The position numbers and the translations under genes were made by a program. A stretch of DNA of 64,000 nt, taken from positions 1 through 64,000 of the forward strand of contig JARLGU010000007.1 of assembly GCA_031292625.1 (NCBI GenBank). The letters run 5' to 3'. The notes beneath the pieces are model-generated. The model saw only the letters and a program-made list of their open reading frames with translations, did not search any database and was not told the DNA's origin. Source of the DNA: Capsulimonadaceae bacterium (GTDB taxonomy: Bacteria > Armatimonadota > Armatimonadia > Armatimonadales > Capsulimonadaceae). Below, piece by piece: positions 36,000 to 45,418 of the stretch. Within the stretch, counting starts at the first letter, position 1, and each line of letters starts with the position of its first letter.

Positions 36000-37022
36000 T
36001 CAGTAAGCGTGCCCGGTCTGAGCCAGATCGACGCGGCCTTTGAAGACCTTGTGCACGTAGATGCCATAGAGCACCACGGCAACGACGCCGATCAAGTTGA
36101 GAATAGCGGCAATCGTCAGGTCCGCTTGCGGCGCCGCCGTATTGTAGATCGTCAAGCCATTGCTTGCCTGCCCCAGGTTCGGCAGAAGATTGGGCCAAAG
36201 ACTTGCCCCCGCCGATCCCATCAGAGCGGCCAGCGTGATCGCGCTCGAAACCAGAGCACGGTTGTCGTTGCCGGCTTTGAGAGAGACTCCGATCCCGACG
36301 GCTCCCGCAATCGTCAGCAACGGGAGAATAACGAGCGCCGGGAAGCGGTGGAAGTTGTCCAGGAGGCCCGGACGCGCCAGCGGACTGACCGCCGTCGTGA
36401 GCAGCATAAGAACCACCGCGGCCGCGTACAGCCATCCGCCAACTTTGTGCGCCCGCTCTCGATGCTCATCGATGCCGCTCTTGACGGCGACGAAGAGGCT
36501 GCCATGCATTGCGAGGTAGACGAGGCTTAACACGCCGACCAGGATGGCGTACGGGTTGAGCGCAAGGCCCAGCGAACCCGTGAAGTTAAGATGCTCGTCG
36601 AACGGGACGCCCCGGATTACGTTGCCGACCGCCGCGCCGAATAGGATCGCAAGCAACGCGCTCGATATGCAATACCAAACGTCCCAGAACCCGCGCCAGA
36701 GATCGTTGTCCACCTGGTGGCGAAACTCGATCGATGTGCCGCGGATAATGAGCAGCCACAGGACGAGGTTTAGGACGATATAGAAGCCGCTGAAGCTCTT
36801 GGCGTACAACGTCGGGAAGGCAGAAACCATCGAGCCGCCCGCAGCCAGTAGCCAAACCTCGTAACCGAACCAGACGGGACCGACCGCGCCGAGTTGTACC
36901 CGGCGCTCATTGTTGTTCTTGCCAAGAAGCAGGTGCATGGCGCCGGTGCCCAGATTGAGACCGTCGAAGACCGCGAACGCGATCAGCATGCCGCCGAGAA
37001 TGAGGTACCAGAGTGTCGTCAT
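36000..37022 (-). CDS. cydB: Cytochrome bd ubiquinol oxidase subunit II
   Basis: 340 residues with about eight membrane helices. The N-terminal motif WYLILGGMLIAFAVFDGLNLGTGAMHLLLG and the GPVWFGYEVWLLAAGG block are diagnostic of CydB. It forms the high-affinity terminal oxidase with CydA, whose gene lies 2 bp upstream. The tail ends HKVFKGRVDLAQTGHAY; no CydX-type small ORF was recognised after it. Confidence 0.95.
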   Translation of the reverse strand: MTTLWYLILGGMLIAFAVFDGLNLGTGAMHLLLGKNNNERRVQLGAVGPVWFGYEVWLLAAGGSMVSAFPTLYAKSFSGFYIVLNLVLWLLIIRGTSIEFRHQVDNDLWRGFWDVWYCISSALLAILFGAAVGNVIRGVPFDEHLNFTGSLGLALNPYAILVGVLSLVYLAMHGSLFVAVKSGIDEHRERAHKVGGWLYAAAVVLMLLTTAVSPLARPGLLDNFHRFPALVILPLLTIAGAVGIGVSLKAGNDNRALVSSAITLAALMGSAGASLWPNLLPNLGQASNGLTIYNTAAPQADLTIAAILNLIGVVAVVLYGIYVHKVFKGRVDLAQTGHAY

Positions 37023-37024
37023 CT

Positions 37025-38395
37025 TTAGGCCTCCTCGCCGGATAGGGCGGGCGCATCTCCCGTCGCGTCGTGTGCCGCATCGGGTCCCTGCGCGATGATC
37101 TTTCCGACCAGGATCAGGAACGTGATGCCGAGCACGATGTACAGGCCGACGAAGCCGATGAGCGTAAAGAGCACCTCACCGGTCGAGACGTTGGCCGAGT
37201 AGCCCTGCGTCGTCCGCATCGCGCCGTAGATGAGCCACGGCTGGCGGCCCACTTCCGCGACGCACCATCCCGCTTCGTTGGCGATGTACGGGAAGGGGAA
37301 GGCCAGCATTAGCAGCCACAAAAACCAGCGGCTGGTCTGCAGCTTGCCCAAGATCAGCAGAAGCGTTCCGATGCCAAGGATCGCGACGAAGGCCATCCCT
37401 AAGCCGATCATGATATGATAGGCGTAGTAGGTCACTTCGATCGGCGGTTGGTCTGCCTTGGGAATGTCGTCTAGCCCTCTGACCGGTGCGGTCGGGCTGC
37501 CGTACGCGAGGTAGCTGAGCAACTCGGGGACGTAGATCGGGTCGAGCAGTTCGCCCTTCGTGACATCCGGCATGCCGATCAGCGCGAGAGGAGCGCCCGG
37601 TTCCGTCCGGAACTGGCCTTCCATCGCGGCCAGCTTGGCGGGGTTGGTTGCGACGACCTGCTCGCCGTTCTTTGCGCCGGTCGGGAAGAGCGTGAGCACG
37701 GAGAAGATCAAGCCCGCAATGACGCCCGCTTTTAGACAGATCCGCGCAAACTCGTCATGCTTTCGCGAAAGCGCGTAAAATGCTCCGAGCGCCGCCACGA
37801 CCATCGCGCCGGTAATCAAAGAACCGGAGATCGTGTGCAGGTACATCCAGAGCTCGTACGGGTTAGTCAGGTACGCGCCCAAATTGGTCAGCACATACTT
37901 GCCGTTCGGCGCAACAGCAAATGCCCCGGCGACAGGGTGCTGCATAAACGAATCGGTGACTGTGATAAAGTACCCGGACAACAGGGTGCCGAACGCCAGC
38001 AACACGGCGGACAGCCAATGCACGAACGGAGACACCTTCTTTTCACCGAAAATGAATACGCCCAGAAAGGCCGATTCAAGGAAGAAGGCGTAAACGCCCT
38101 CCATCATCAATCCTGGACCGATCACGCCGCCAGAGGCATCCGCGAAGCGCGCCCAGTTCGTGCCGAACTGGAACTCCATCGGAACGCCTGACGCCACGCC
38201 GGCGCCGAAGTTGAGCAGGAAGATACGAGCCCAAAAACGAGCCGCCCTCCCATACCGTTCATCCTTGCGGAAATAATGAAAGCTCTTCAAAACCGCGATC
38301 ATCACCGAAAGACCCATCGTCAGTGCTGGGAAAATGTAATGGAACATTATCAGCACGGCAAAGTGCGTACGGTTCGCGATTACAGCGCCATCCAT
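37025..38395 (-). CDS. cydA: Cytochrome bd ubiquinol oxidase subunit I
   Basis: 456 residues. His19 (heme b595 ligand in the E. coli enzyme) is at the expected place, and His187 in YLHTISGSLITG matches the heme b558 ligand. VPMEFQFGTNW and GRQPW are family signatures. The quinol loop is of the short type. It reduces O2 with electrons from quinol and allows respiration at low oxygen. Ribosome site AAAGGACGG just upstream of ATG 38395. Together with cydB it is one transcription unit, divergent from the cyclase gene. Confidence 0.96.
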   Translation of the reverse strand: MDGAVIANRTHFAVLIMFHYIFPALTMGLSVMIAVLKSFHYFRKDERYGRAARFWARIFLLNFGAGVASGVPMEFQFGTNWARFADASGGVIGPGLMMEGVYAFFLESAFLGVFIFGEKKVSPFVHWLSAVLLAFGTLLSGYFITVTDSFMQHPVAGAFAVAPNGKYVLTNLGAYLTNPYELWMYLHTISGSLITGAMVVAALGAFYALSRKHDEFARICLKAGVIAGLIFSVLTLFPTGAKNGEQVVATNPAKLAAMEGQFRTEPGAPLALIGMPDVTKGELLDPIYVPELLSYLAYGSPTAPVRGLDDIPKADQPPIEVTYYAYHIMIGLGMAFVAILGIGTLLLILGKLQTSRWFLWLLMLAFPFPYIANEAGWCVAEVGRQPWLIYGAMRTTQGYSANVSTGEVLFTLIGFVGLYIVLGITFLILVGKIIAQGPDAAHDATGDAPALSGEEA

Positions 38396-38476
38396 GCGTC
38401 CGTCCTTTCTGAGCCAACGCGAGGCGCCTTGCCTCGGCGGTTCGGAACACGTCCCCTACTTGTTGTCCGCAGCGCG

Positions 38477-38505
38477 GCTTGACACGAATGACCTCAATCG
38501 GTATT
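38477..38505 (+). promoter_or_regulatory. Sigma-70-type promoter of the cyclase gene
   Basis: TTGACA (38477-38482), a 17-bp spacer and TATTAT (38500-38505) on the plus strand give a near-consensus promoter with a leader of about 38 nt before ATG 38550. Confidence 0.85.
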
Positions 38506-38549
38506 ATAACGCAGCATTCAGATCGTCGCGTTCTGGTCATCCTACACCC

Positions 38550-39209
38550 ATGTCTCTGATCGATATCAGCCTCGACATCACCGATAAGCTTCCTACATGG
38601 GAAAACCATGAGCCTGGTCCTAAGGTCGAGTGGCTCATTAAGTTTAGCAAGAACACGGATTGCTGCGTGTCAAAGGTCCAGTATGGGAGCCATCTTGGCA
38701 CACACCTGGACGCACCGCTGCATTTCGTTGAAGGCGGCGAGACCGTTGACCGGATTGCTCCTGATCTTCTTGTCGGCCCGGTCTTCGTTGCGGAAATCCC
38801 CGATCTTGAAGGAACGGAAATCCCAGCAAGTTTGCTGGCTCGGCTTAATATTCCCGCCCATACCGTCCGTCTCCTTCTTCGGACATCTAATACACGTAAA
38901 GAACTACTCTCGGATCCCGCCTTTCACCCTGAGTTCGCCGCCCTCGCGCCAGATGCCGCGCGCTGGCTAATTGAACAGGGCATTCAGCTGGTCGGCATTG
39001 ACTACCTCTCGATCGGCTCGGCGGTCACCGGAAACGGCGGCGAAGTGCACCGGATCTTACTGAGCGCCGGCGTCGTGGTCGTCGAGGGCCTCGATCTGAC
39101 GGACGCCCCGGCAGGCGATTATACGCTGATCTGCCTTCCGCTCAAAGTTGTTGGCGTCGAAGGCGCGCCGGTTCGCGCGCTGCTTGCAACGCCGGGGCAC
39201 TTTGCGTAA
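38550..39209 (+). CDS. Cyclase/kynurenine-formamidase-like metal-dependent hydrolase
   Basis: 219 residues from ATG 38550 (the frame is open to 38394, but the promoter sits in that part). The metal-binding signature HxGTHxDxPxH is complete: His48, His52, Asp54 and His58 in GSHLGTHLDAPLHF. Family members hydrolyse N-formylkynurenine or related amides/cyclic compounds with Zn or Mn. No tryptophan catabolism genes are nearby, so the substrate is open. The next gene begins 4 bp downstream and is probably co-transcribed. Confidence 0.9.
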   Translation: MSLIDISLDITDKLPTWENHEPGPKVEWLIKFSKNTDCCVSKVQYGSHLGTHLDAPLHFVEGGETVDRIAPDLLVGPVFVAEIPDLEGTEIPASLLARLNIPAHTVRLLLRTSNTRKELLSDPAFHPEFAALAPDAARWLIEQGIQLVGIDYLSIGSAVTGNGGEVHRILLSAGVVVVEGLDLTDAPAGDYTLICLPLKVVGVEGAPVRALLATPGHFA

Positions 39210-39213
39210 CGTG

Positions 39214-40377
39214 ATGAACCCCCTCGGTCCAACTGAATATGCTCACGGCCCGCTTCGCATTGAGATCGACCCGCCGACCGGCGCCTGGACCGGCCTATCG
39301 TTTCGCGGAGACAACTTGATGCAGCGCGGGGCAAGATCCACGTTTAGCATCCTAACGGACGGCGTCGATGTTGACGAGTGGTCGCTGCGCACTCAATGGT
39401 CGATGAAGATTCCATCCGGCGTCGAAGTCATCCTCGAATACAATTGCGAGACCCTGCCCGGCCTGCGTGTATGGCAGCTTTTCGACCTTTACGGTGACGC
39501 GGGACGCATTGAGCGGTGGTTGCACGTTGCGTCCGCGCCCGGTAAAACGGTCAGCATTCAAAAGGCGACGCTCTCGATCGATGGCTTGACGGCCGGCGCG
39601 CCAGAAACCGCCCTCGCGTCGATTCCCGGCGCGCCCATGCACCCCGCGCTGCCGCTGGATTCGCCCGAACTGGCGAGAGAAAGCATCCTGCAGCCCATCC
39701 TGGCAATCTCGCGCATCGATCCGCCGCTGCACATTGCCGTAATCCCCGCCGCCGATCCAAACCAGGCCCGACTGAGCGTTGTCCGCCTAGCCGGCTCGGC
39801 TCCAACGCGCTTCGTCGCGCGGCACGAATTTATGCTAAACGCGGGAGTTGACGGCGATCAGACGCTTTCGGCGGCGGAGCAGGTGATTCGCATTCAGAAC
39901 AAGGATTGGCGAAGCGCGCTCACCGCCGCGGGAAAACTGGTCGCCCAGCGCGAGATCCCTCCGCTATTTTGGGACGGAAGCTCGGTTGAACCCTGGTTGG
40001 CCGAGGGTCTCGCAACCGGAAAATTGGACGGCGCCGATGTTCAGCGGTTCTTCGCAGAGTACGTCCTCGCGCGGCCGCCGCAGACGGCTCTCGACTTCGA
40101 GAAGCAGATCGTTCCAATCGCGGAATCGCCCGCCGGCGCGATCGGCGTGCTTCTGTCGGAGTTATCGCGGACAAACGGCACGCAGTTGCGCTTTCCGGAG
40201 AGCGCCATTCGCAGTCTGTGCGTGATCGAACGGCGAACGGATCCCCCAGTCGTCATCGTGGCGAACCTATCAGACGCGGAGCAGGTTATCGATAGCGCGC
40301 TCGGCGGCGGCGGCGCATCTTTGCCGGGTAGAATAAGGCCGTGGGAAACGATCGTCGCGCCGCTCAGCGTGGATTGA
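39214..40377 (+). CDS. Unknown protein, beta-sandwich-like
   Basis: 387 residues from ATG 39214. The first 270 residues are strand-rich with features seen in carbohydrate-related sandwich domains (YAHGPLRIEIDPPTGAWTGLSF, later LPGLRVWQLFDLYGDAGRIERWLHV). The rest is helical and then ends with a short strand pair (VIVANLSDAEQVID). No catalytic motif or signal peptide. It is probably co-transcribed with the cyclase gene 4 bp upstream. The N-terminus resembles glycosidase accessory domains, but I do not assign a function. Confidence 0.55.
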   Translation: MNPLGPTEYAHGPLRIEIDPPTGAWTGLSFRGDNLMQRGARSTFSILTDGVDVDEWSLRTQWSMKIPSGVEVILEYNCETLPGLRVWQLFDLYGDAGRIERWLHVASAPGKTVSIQKATLSIDGLTAGAPETALASIPGAPMHPALPLDSPELARESILQPILAISRIDPPLHIAVIPAADPNQARLSVVRLAGSAPTRFVARHEFMLNAGVDGDQTLSAAEQVIRIQNKDWRSALTAAGKLVAQREIPPLFWDGSSVEPWLAEGLATGKLDGADVQRFFAEYVLARPPQTALDFEKQIVPIAESPAGAIGVLLSELSRTNGTQLRFPESAIRSLCVIERRTDPPVVIVANLSDAEQVIDSALGGGGASLPGRIRPWETIVAPLSVD

Positions 40378-40431
40378 TAACGAAATCGTTGAAACCACTC
40401 GACGCGGAAGTTGTCTGAAGAGGAAAGAGAT

Positions 40432-40516
<85 letters not shown>

Positions 40517-40533
40517 AGTACGTGAACCGCAAC

Positions 40534-40563
40534 ATTATAACCGTTCGTCGTTCCTATTGTCAA
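40534..40563 (-). promoter_or_regulatory. Promoter of tRNA-Leu
   Basis: On the minus strand TTGACA (40563-40558), an 18-bp spacer and TATAAT (40539-40534) form a consensus promoter; transcription would start about 10 nt before the tRNA 5' end. Confidence 0.88.
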
Positions 40564-40647
40564 CGACGTTTAGGCGGCATTCTCCCGTCACGCATTAGGC
40601 GGTTCCCCAATCGCACGTTTTTTTGATACGATGTGAAAGGACACATG

Positions 40648-41367
40648 ATGATCGATCACCTTAAGCGAGCGCGATTGTTCGCCCTCGCGATGCCGTTGCT
40701 GCTCATTGGCCTCGTTTCCATCAGCGGATGCGGAGGGAGCAGTTCGAACTCCGGGACCAAGGCGCGATTCGTTAACGCAATCTATTCGTCGGCCGCGACT
40801 CTCACCTACAGCGGCGGGACGATCGCGCTCAACAACAATCCGCTCCTGCAGTACGGATCCGCAACTTATTACATCCCGATCCCCTCTGCAACGGATGTCT
40901 TCACGCTAACATTGCAGTCGTTTCCGACGTACTCAACGTCCCTATCGGAATCCATCAACGCCAACGGCTATTACTCGTTCACGGCCTGCGGGAGGACCGA
41001 TGTCGCGGCAACCGACCCGCGATACCCCGAAATGATATTTGTTGGCGACGACAGAACTCTGCCGGGAACCGGCAACACGCGCCTCCGCGTCATCAACGCT
41101 GCGTGCGACTCTGGAAACGTGGACGTGTTCCGCAACAGCAACACGGTCGTTTTGGCCCAAACCTACGGAACTGGCAGCAGCTACCAGGAGTTCGGCGGCG
41201 GCAACTACACGATCACGGTGAACACGGCGGGCACGTCAAAGCAGCTTGTAAGCACATCAGTAACGCTTAACACGGGACAGCTCTATACGCTAACGCTTAT
41301 CGAGAACCCAACGACGACCCCCCCGACATACTCCGCGCTCGTCACGAATGACTCCAACGCCGATTGA
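40648..41367 (+). CDS. DUF4397-type lipoprotein
   Basis: 239 residues from ATG 40648, 6 nt after GAAAGGA (ATG 40645 also possible). Lipoprotein signal with lipobox ISGC. Two repeats of the DUF4397 pattern: KARFVNAIYSSAATLTYSGG...YIPIPSATDVFTLTL, and TRLRVINAACDSGNVDVFRN...YQEFGGGNYTITV. The family is extracytoplasmic, of unknown role. It is monocistronic and divergent from the tRNA. Confidence 0.85.
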   Translation: MIDHLKRARLFALAMPLLLIGLVSISGCGGSSSNSGTKARFVNAIYSSAATLTYSGGTIALNNNPLLQYGSATYYIPIPSATDVFTLTLQSFPTYSTSLSESINANGYYSFTACGRTDVAATDPRYPEMIFVGDDRTLPGTGNTRLRVINAACDSGNVDVFRNSNTVVLAQTYGTGSSYQEFGGGNYTITVNTAGTSKQLVSTSVTLNTGQLYTLTLIENPTTTPPTYSALVTNDSNAD

Positions 41368-41477
41368 CGTGTCGCTTCCGCTGACGGCCCACCCCGTCAG
41401 CGGAACCCAATCTCATTTCTTACGGTTACTAGGGCGTTGAGGTTCCACGTCGACGGAACCCAAGCGGAGTAACCTAT

Positions 41478-42179
41478 ATGCTCACGATTAGACGGTCTGA
41501 CGAACGCGGTCATGCCGACCGCGGTTGGCTGAACAGCTGGTTCAGCTTCTCCTTCGCGGAATACGAAGATCCCAGACACATGGGATTTGGCAGCCTGCGA
41601 GTCATCAACGAGGACTGGGTCGCCCCTGGAGGCGGCTTTCCGACGCACCCCCACCGCAACATGGAGATCATAACGTACGTGCTCGAGGGCGCGGTCGAAC
41701 ACCGCGACAGCGCGGGGCACGGCGCGGTACTTTACCCTGGCGAAGTGCAGTACATGCGCGCCGGACGCGGTATTCAGCATAGCGAGTTCAATCCGTCAAC
41801 GACCGACGTTCTGCACCTGCTGCAAATCTGGATCCTGCCTAGACAGGCTGGCGGCGATCCCGGCTACGATCAACGCCCCTTTCCGGCCGAATTGCGCAAG
41901 GGCCGGTTGTGCCCGGTTGCGTCGCCGGATGGTCGTGAAGGCTCCATCGAGATCGGCCAGGATGCCGTCGTGTACGCGTCCCTGCTGGCGGATGGGGAGA
42001 CGGTCAAGCTGACGCCGGAGGCCGGACGCACGCGCATCTGGGTGCAGGTCGCCCGAGGCTCGGTCACGGTAAACGATACGTCGCTCTCCACCGGCGACGC
42101 GGCGGCGCTGACCGGCGAATCCGCGACGATCACGGGAACCGGCGAGACGGCCGAGCTGCTCGTATTCGAGTTGGCCTAA
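41478..42179 (+). CDS. Pirin family protein (YhhW-like bicupin)
   Basis: 233 residues; GGAG 8 nt before ATG. Bicupin with the pirin signatures WFSFSFAEYEDPRHMGFGSLRVINED and FPTHPHRNMEIITYVLEG, and a second half RAGRGIQHSEFNP. The metal ligands (His-x-His...Glu, His) are conserved in the first cupin. Some members oxidise quercetin; the role here is unknown. Confidence 0.92.
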   Translation: MLTIRRSDERGHADRGWLNSWFSFSFAEYEDPRHMGFGSLRVINEDWVAPGGGFPTHPHRNMEIITYVLEGAVEHRDSAGHGAVLYPGEVQYMRAGRGIQHSEFNPSTTDVLHLLQIWILPRQAGGDPGYDQRPFPAELRKGRLCPVASPDGREGSIEIGQDAVVYASLLADGETVKLTPEAGRTRIWVQVARGSVTVNDTSLSTGDAAALTGESATITGTGETAELLVFELA

Positions 42180-42236
42180 GGAAGAAAATAGGCGGGGACG
42201 CCAGGCAATATGGCGTCCCCGCGCGAAGTTGTCAAT

Positions 42237-43916
42237 TTAGCCGGCCGCGCCGCTCGCGACGCCTCCGAGCGTATCGCCCACCTGGCGGCGGAAACGCTCA
42301 AGTTCCGCGCCGTCCCGTTCGTAAAGCCGCAGGGAACCGGCAAGCTGCCCGGAAAGCCGTTCGAGCAGCAGATCGACCGCGGGACTCGTTCCCGCTTGCG
42401 AAGCCAACAGCGTAAGAAGAGCGTGGTCCTGGAGACCAATACGCATCATCTCGTGGCGAACCGAATCGTGGATAAGCGGATCATCCGGCAGATATTGCCC
42501 TTCGGTGCGCGGGTAAACAATGAAACCGTCGCCAGCAGGGAAATTGCCCGTATGAGTTTGCGAAAACGGATCCGAGCGCGCGCCTGAGTACGGATCGTGC
42601 CAGTAGTTGTAACCCCAATGCAATAGGCCGGTTATGTGATGCGTAAAGCACTGCCAGTAGCCCATTCGCAGTACCGGGAGGGGCGTGTCGATAAAGCGAT
42701 TCGTGAACGCCCCCACCGGCTGATAGGAATAGAACGTCCACAGCGGCCCGTTGCCCACCTCCATCTTGGCGCGCACGAGCACGTCAATGCGCGGGATCGG
42801 AACGTCCAGCAGGCGAGCGAACGGCAAGTCCGAAATCGTGTCGGCCCAGATGAGCCTCGGCGCGAGCGTACGCATCCATTCCAGTAACCGGCTGTAATGA
42901 TCGAAGCTCGACATCGTCGGTTCATCCGAAACGTATTGATAGATGCGTCCGCCAAGCTTGCGATTGTCCACCCACGACTGCAGCGCCGGAAGCCACTGCC
43001 GCACAAGATCCTGATATCGATGGCTGTCCACGGGTTCCGGCGGGTAGTATTCCCCATCGATCCATATCCCGTTCGACTGCAACGCGCCCCATGGAGATGC
43101 CATGTGCGAGAGGTGAAGTTTGGTGACTCCGTGACGGCGGAACAAGTCAACCCAACGATCGAGTTGCCGGAAGTCGAACCTGAATCGGCCATCCGCATCA
43201 GCCGAAATACGAACGAGTTGGGTTTGTTCCAACTGCCCCGGCGACGCGGGCGGAGTCAGAGCGGGCGTATAGACGCCATCATGCAGGTGCTCGCCCATGT
43301 TGCGCGCGACATCCTCCACTGCCGACCACCAGGCTTCGCTCAGGTGCCGCAGGCCGTGATGGCGCGCAAGCTGATTGGCGTACAGCCAGTTGACGCTCGA
43401 CAGCGTCGGCTCTTGCGGAAGATCGAAGTCCCAAACGCGCAATGCGATCGTAATCGTGTGCCTGGACTTGCCAACCTGAATATTCAGGCTGCCAGAGTAG
43501 TCTCCCGCGCGGCAATCGCGGCTGATTCGCGCATTCACCCATAGGCTGTATGTGGCATTCGCGGAAAGGTGCTCCGCAAATGCAAGCGGGAGAAGCGGAT
43601 CGGGCAGGCAGCACGGATAGTCCAGCTCGCGCTGGGTCGGGTCAACGGTCCCATCCGCGCCGACAGCGTCCGGAGTCGGATAGCGCACCGGCACAGGCGC
43701 GGCAAAGCTGATGCGAACGGAATCGAACGCGGACATACCCGATATGTCCGCCAGGATCCCAAGCGCCCCGCGCGCCGCCGATTCCAGGCGGATTGCGACA
43801 ACGCCAGTAACCATTTCGCCGCGGCCGCCCGCCAACGAAAGGTAGGGGACGGTGTCCGCGGGCGAGACTTCATCAAATAGAACGCGGCGAGGGTTAAAAA
43901 GTGGAAAAACTTGCAT
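42237..43916 (-). CDS. DUF4091 domain protein (GH123-like)
   Basis: 559 residues from ATG 43916, where GGAG lies 6 nt upstream; the frame extends to 44003 without a site. An N-terminal beta-sandwich (about 1-155), then a TIM-barrel-like domain with the VSDEPT motif near 330, whose Asp-Glu pair corresponds to the catalytic pair of GH123-like enzymes, then the DUF4091 region (HWGYNYWHDPYSGARSDPF, FPAGDGFIVYP). No signal peptide. Likely a glycosidase for amino sugars or a relative; substrate unproven. Confidence 0.75.
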   Translation of the reverse strand: MQVFPLFNPRRVLFDEVSPADTVPYLSLAGGRGEMVTGVVAIRLESAARGALGILADISGMSAFDSVRISFAAPVPVRYPTPDAVGADGTVDPTQRELDYPCCLPDPLLPLAFAEHLSANATYSLWVNARISRDCRAGDYSGSLNIQVGKSRHTITIALRVWDFDLPQEPTLSSVNWLYANQLARHHGLRHLSEAWWSAVEDVARNMGEHLHDGVYTPALTPPASPGQLEQTQLVRISADADGRFRFDFRQLDRWVDLFRRHGVTKLHLSHMASPWGALQSNGIWIDGEYYPPEPVDSHRYQDLVRQWLPALQSWVDNRKLGGRIYQYVSDEPTMSSFDHYSRLLEWMRTLAPRLIWADTISDLPFARLLDVPIPRIDVLVRAKMEVGNGPLWTFYSYQPVGAFTNRFIDTPLPVLRMGYWQCFTHHITGLLHWGYNYWHDPYSGARSDPFSQTHTGNFPAGDGFIVYPRTEGQYLPDDPLIHDSVRHEMMRIGLQDHALLTLLASQAGTSPAVDLLLERLSGQLAGSLRLYERDGAELERFRRQVGDTLGGVASGAAG

Positions 43917-44120
43917 ATCAATCTCCACAGGTAGTTTTCCACACATCGCCGCCTGGCTACCAAGCAAGTTGCACAGGAACGTATATCGAATTGCAAGCAG
44001 CAAGCGAACGCGACAGCGGGGATTCGCCGGCGCGATGTCCGTTCCACGCCGGCAACCCGAAATGCAAATCGCCCAGGCCTAAGCTGGTCTGGGCGATTTG
44101 AGGGGACTTCGCAGGCGCGG

Positions 44121-45254
44121 CTATTCGGTCCGGAACTTGAAGACCGTCGTCGACCGGTAGATCTTGCCGGGTTTCAGCTCGGTGCTCGGGAAGTTTGGAT
44201 GGTTAGGCGAATCCGGAAAGTGCTGGGTTTCCAACGCGAGCGCACTCCGGTGCTTATAGACATTGCCATCCTTGCCGGTAATCGTTCCATCGAGGAAGTT
44301 GCCGGTGTAAAACTGAAGGCCCGGCTCGGTTGTCCACACATCGAGGATCCGGCCGCTCGTCTTCTCCGAAATGCGCGCCGCGAGTTCCAGATCGCCCGCC
44401 TTCTTGCGATCGAGCACCCAGTTGTGATCGTAGCCGATGCCGTAAATGAGCTGCTGGTTCTTCTCTTCGATGCGGGAGCCAATTGCGACCGGGACGCGGA
44501 AGTCCAGCGGCGTTCCCGCCACGGGCGCGATTTCGCCGGTCGGTATAAGAGTCTTGTCTACCGGCGTATAGTGCGATGCGTGGATCTGTACAACGTGGTC
44601 GAGGATCGTATTGCCGGGCCCCGCGAGGTTCCAGTACGAATGGTTCGTTAGATTGGCGACGGTGTCCTTATCGGTGCTCGATGCGTAGTCGATACGGAGC
44701 GCGTTGTCGTTGGTCAGCGTATAGATCACCGTTACGCTCAAGTTGCCCGGATACCCTTCCTCGCCATCCTTGCTCACGTAAGTCAGGGTAAGCGACGCTT
44801 CCTTACCGGACTTGCCTGGCGCCGCGGTCCAGATCACCTTGTCGAAGCCAACCTTGCCGCCGTGCAGCGAGTTGGGACCATCGTTCGTCGCCAGCGTATA
44901 TGTCTTGCCATCCAGTGCAAAATGCCCCTTGGCGATTCTGTTGCCATAGCGTCCAACAATCGCGCCGAAGTACGGGCTGTTCTTGATGTAGCCTTCGACG
45001 TTGTCGTAGCCCAGGACGACATCGCTCAGTTTGCCGTGCTTATCTGGGATGACAAGCGACGTGATTATCCCGCCGTAGTTCGTGATTGTCGCCTTGATGC
45101 CGTGGTTGTTTACCAACGTGTAAAGCGTGACCGGCTTGCCGTCGGCGGTCGAGCCCCAGGGTTTGGACGTAATTGACGACGCGGCAGCCATGCCGCACGC
45201 TAAAACTGCAACGCTTGCGACCATGACAAGCTGAGTAACAAGATTATGGTTCAT
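44121..45254 (-). CDS. Secreted aldose 1-epimerase (galactose mutarotase)
   Basis: 377 residues from ATG 45254, ribosome site GAGGA about 9 nt upstream (the open frame to 45365 lacks one). Signal peptide ending MAAAS. Catalytic residues of GalM are present: base Glu342 in LETQHFPDSPNHP and acid His205 in NLTNHSYWNL, plus His131 in NSLHGG and Asp276 in GYDHN. It interconverts alpha and beta anomers of sugars, here outside the cytoplasm, suiting a lifestyle that degrades external carbohydrate. Neighbour genes do not form a sugar operon. Confidence 0.92.
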   Translation of the reverse strand: MNHNLVTQLVMVASVAVLACGMAAASSITSKPWGSTADGKPVTLYTLVNNHGIKATITNYGGIITSLVIPDKHGKLSDVVLGYDNVEGYIKNSPYFGAIVGRYGNRIAKGHFALDGKTYTLATNDGPNSLHGGKVGFDKVIWTAAPGKSGKEASLTLTYVSKDGEEGYPGNLSVTVIYTLTNDNALRIDYASSTDKDTVANLTNHSYWNLAGPGNTILDHVVQIHASHYTPVDKTLIPTGEIAPVAGTPLDFRVPVAIGSRIEEKNQQLIYGIGYDHNWVLDRKKAGDLELAARISEKTSGRILDVWTTEPGLQFYTGNFLDGTITGKDGNVYKHRSALALETQHFPDSPNHPNFPSTELKPGKIYRSTTVFKFRTE

Positions 45255-45418
45255 TGGGTATTTGTCCTCGGCGCCCAACACAAGGCGCGCATTCTCCATC
45301 GATTCTAACAAATGCCGACGTGCGCGTCCATCAGCGGAACGCACCAAAGCATTTGCGAAACGCACATAGGGTAGAGAAGAAGGGGCCGGCTGCCTGCCAT
45401 CCCTCGACCGGCAGGATT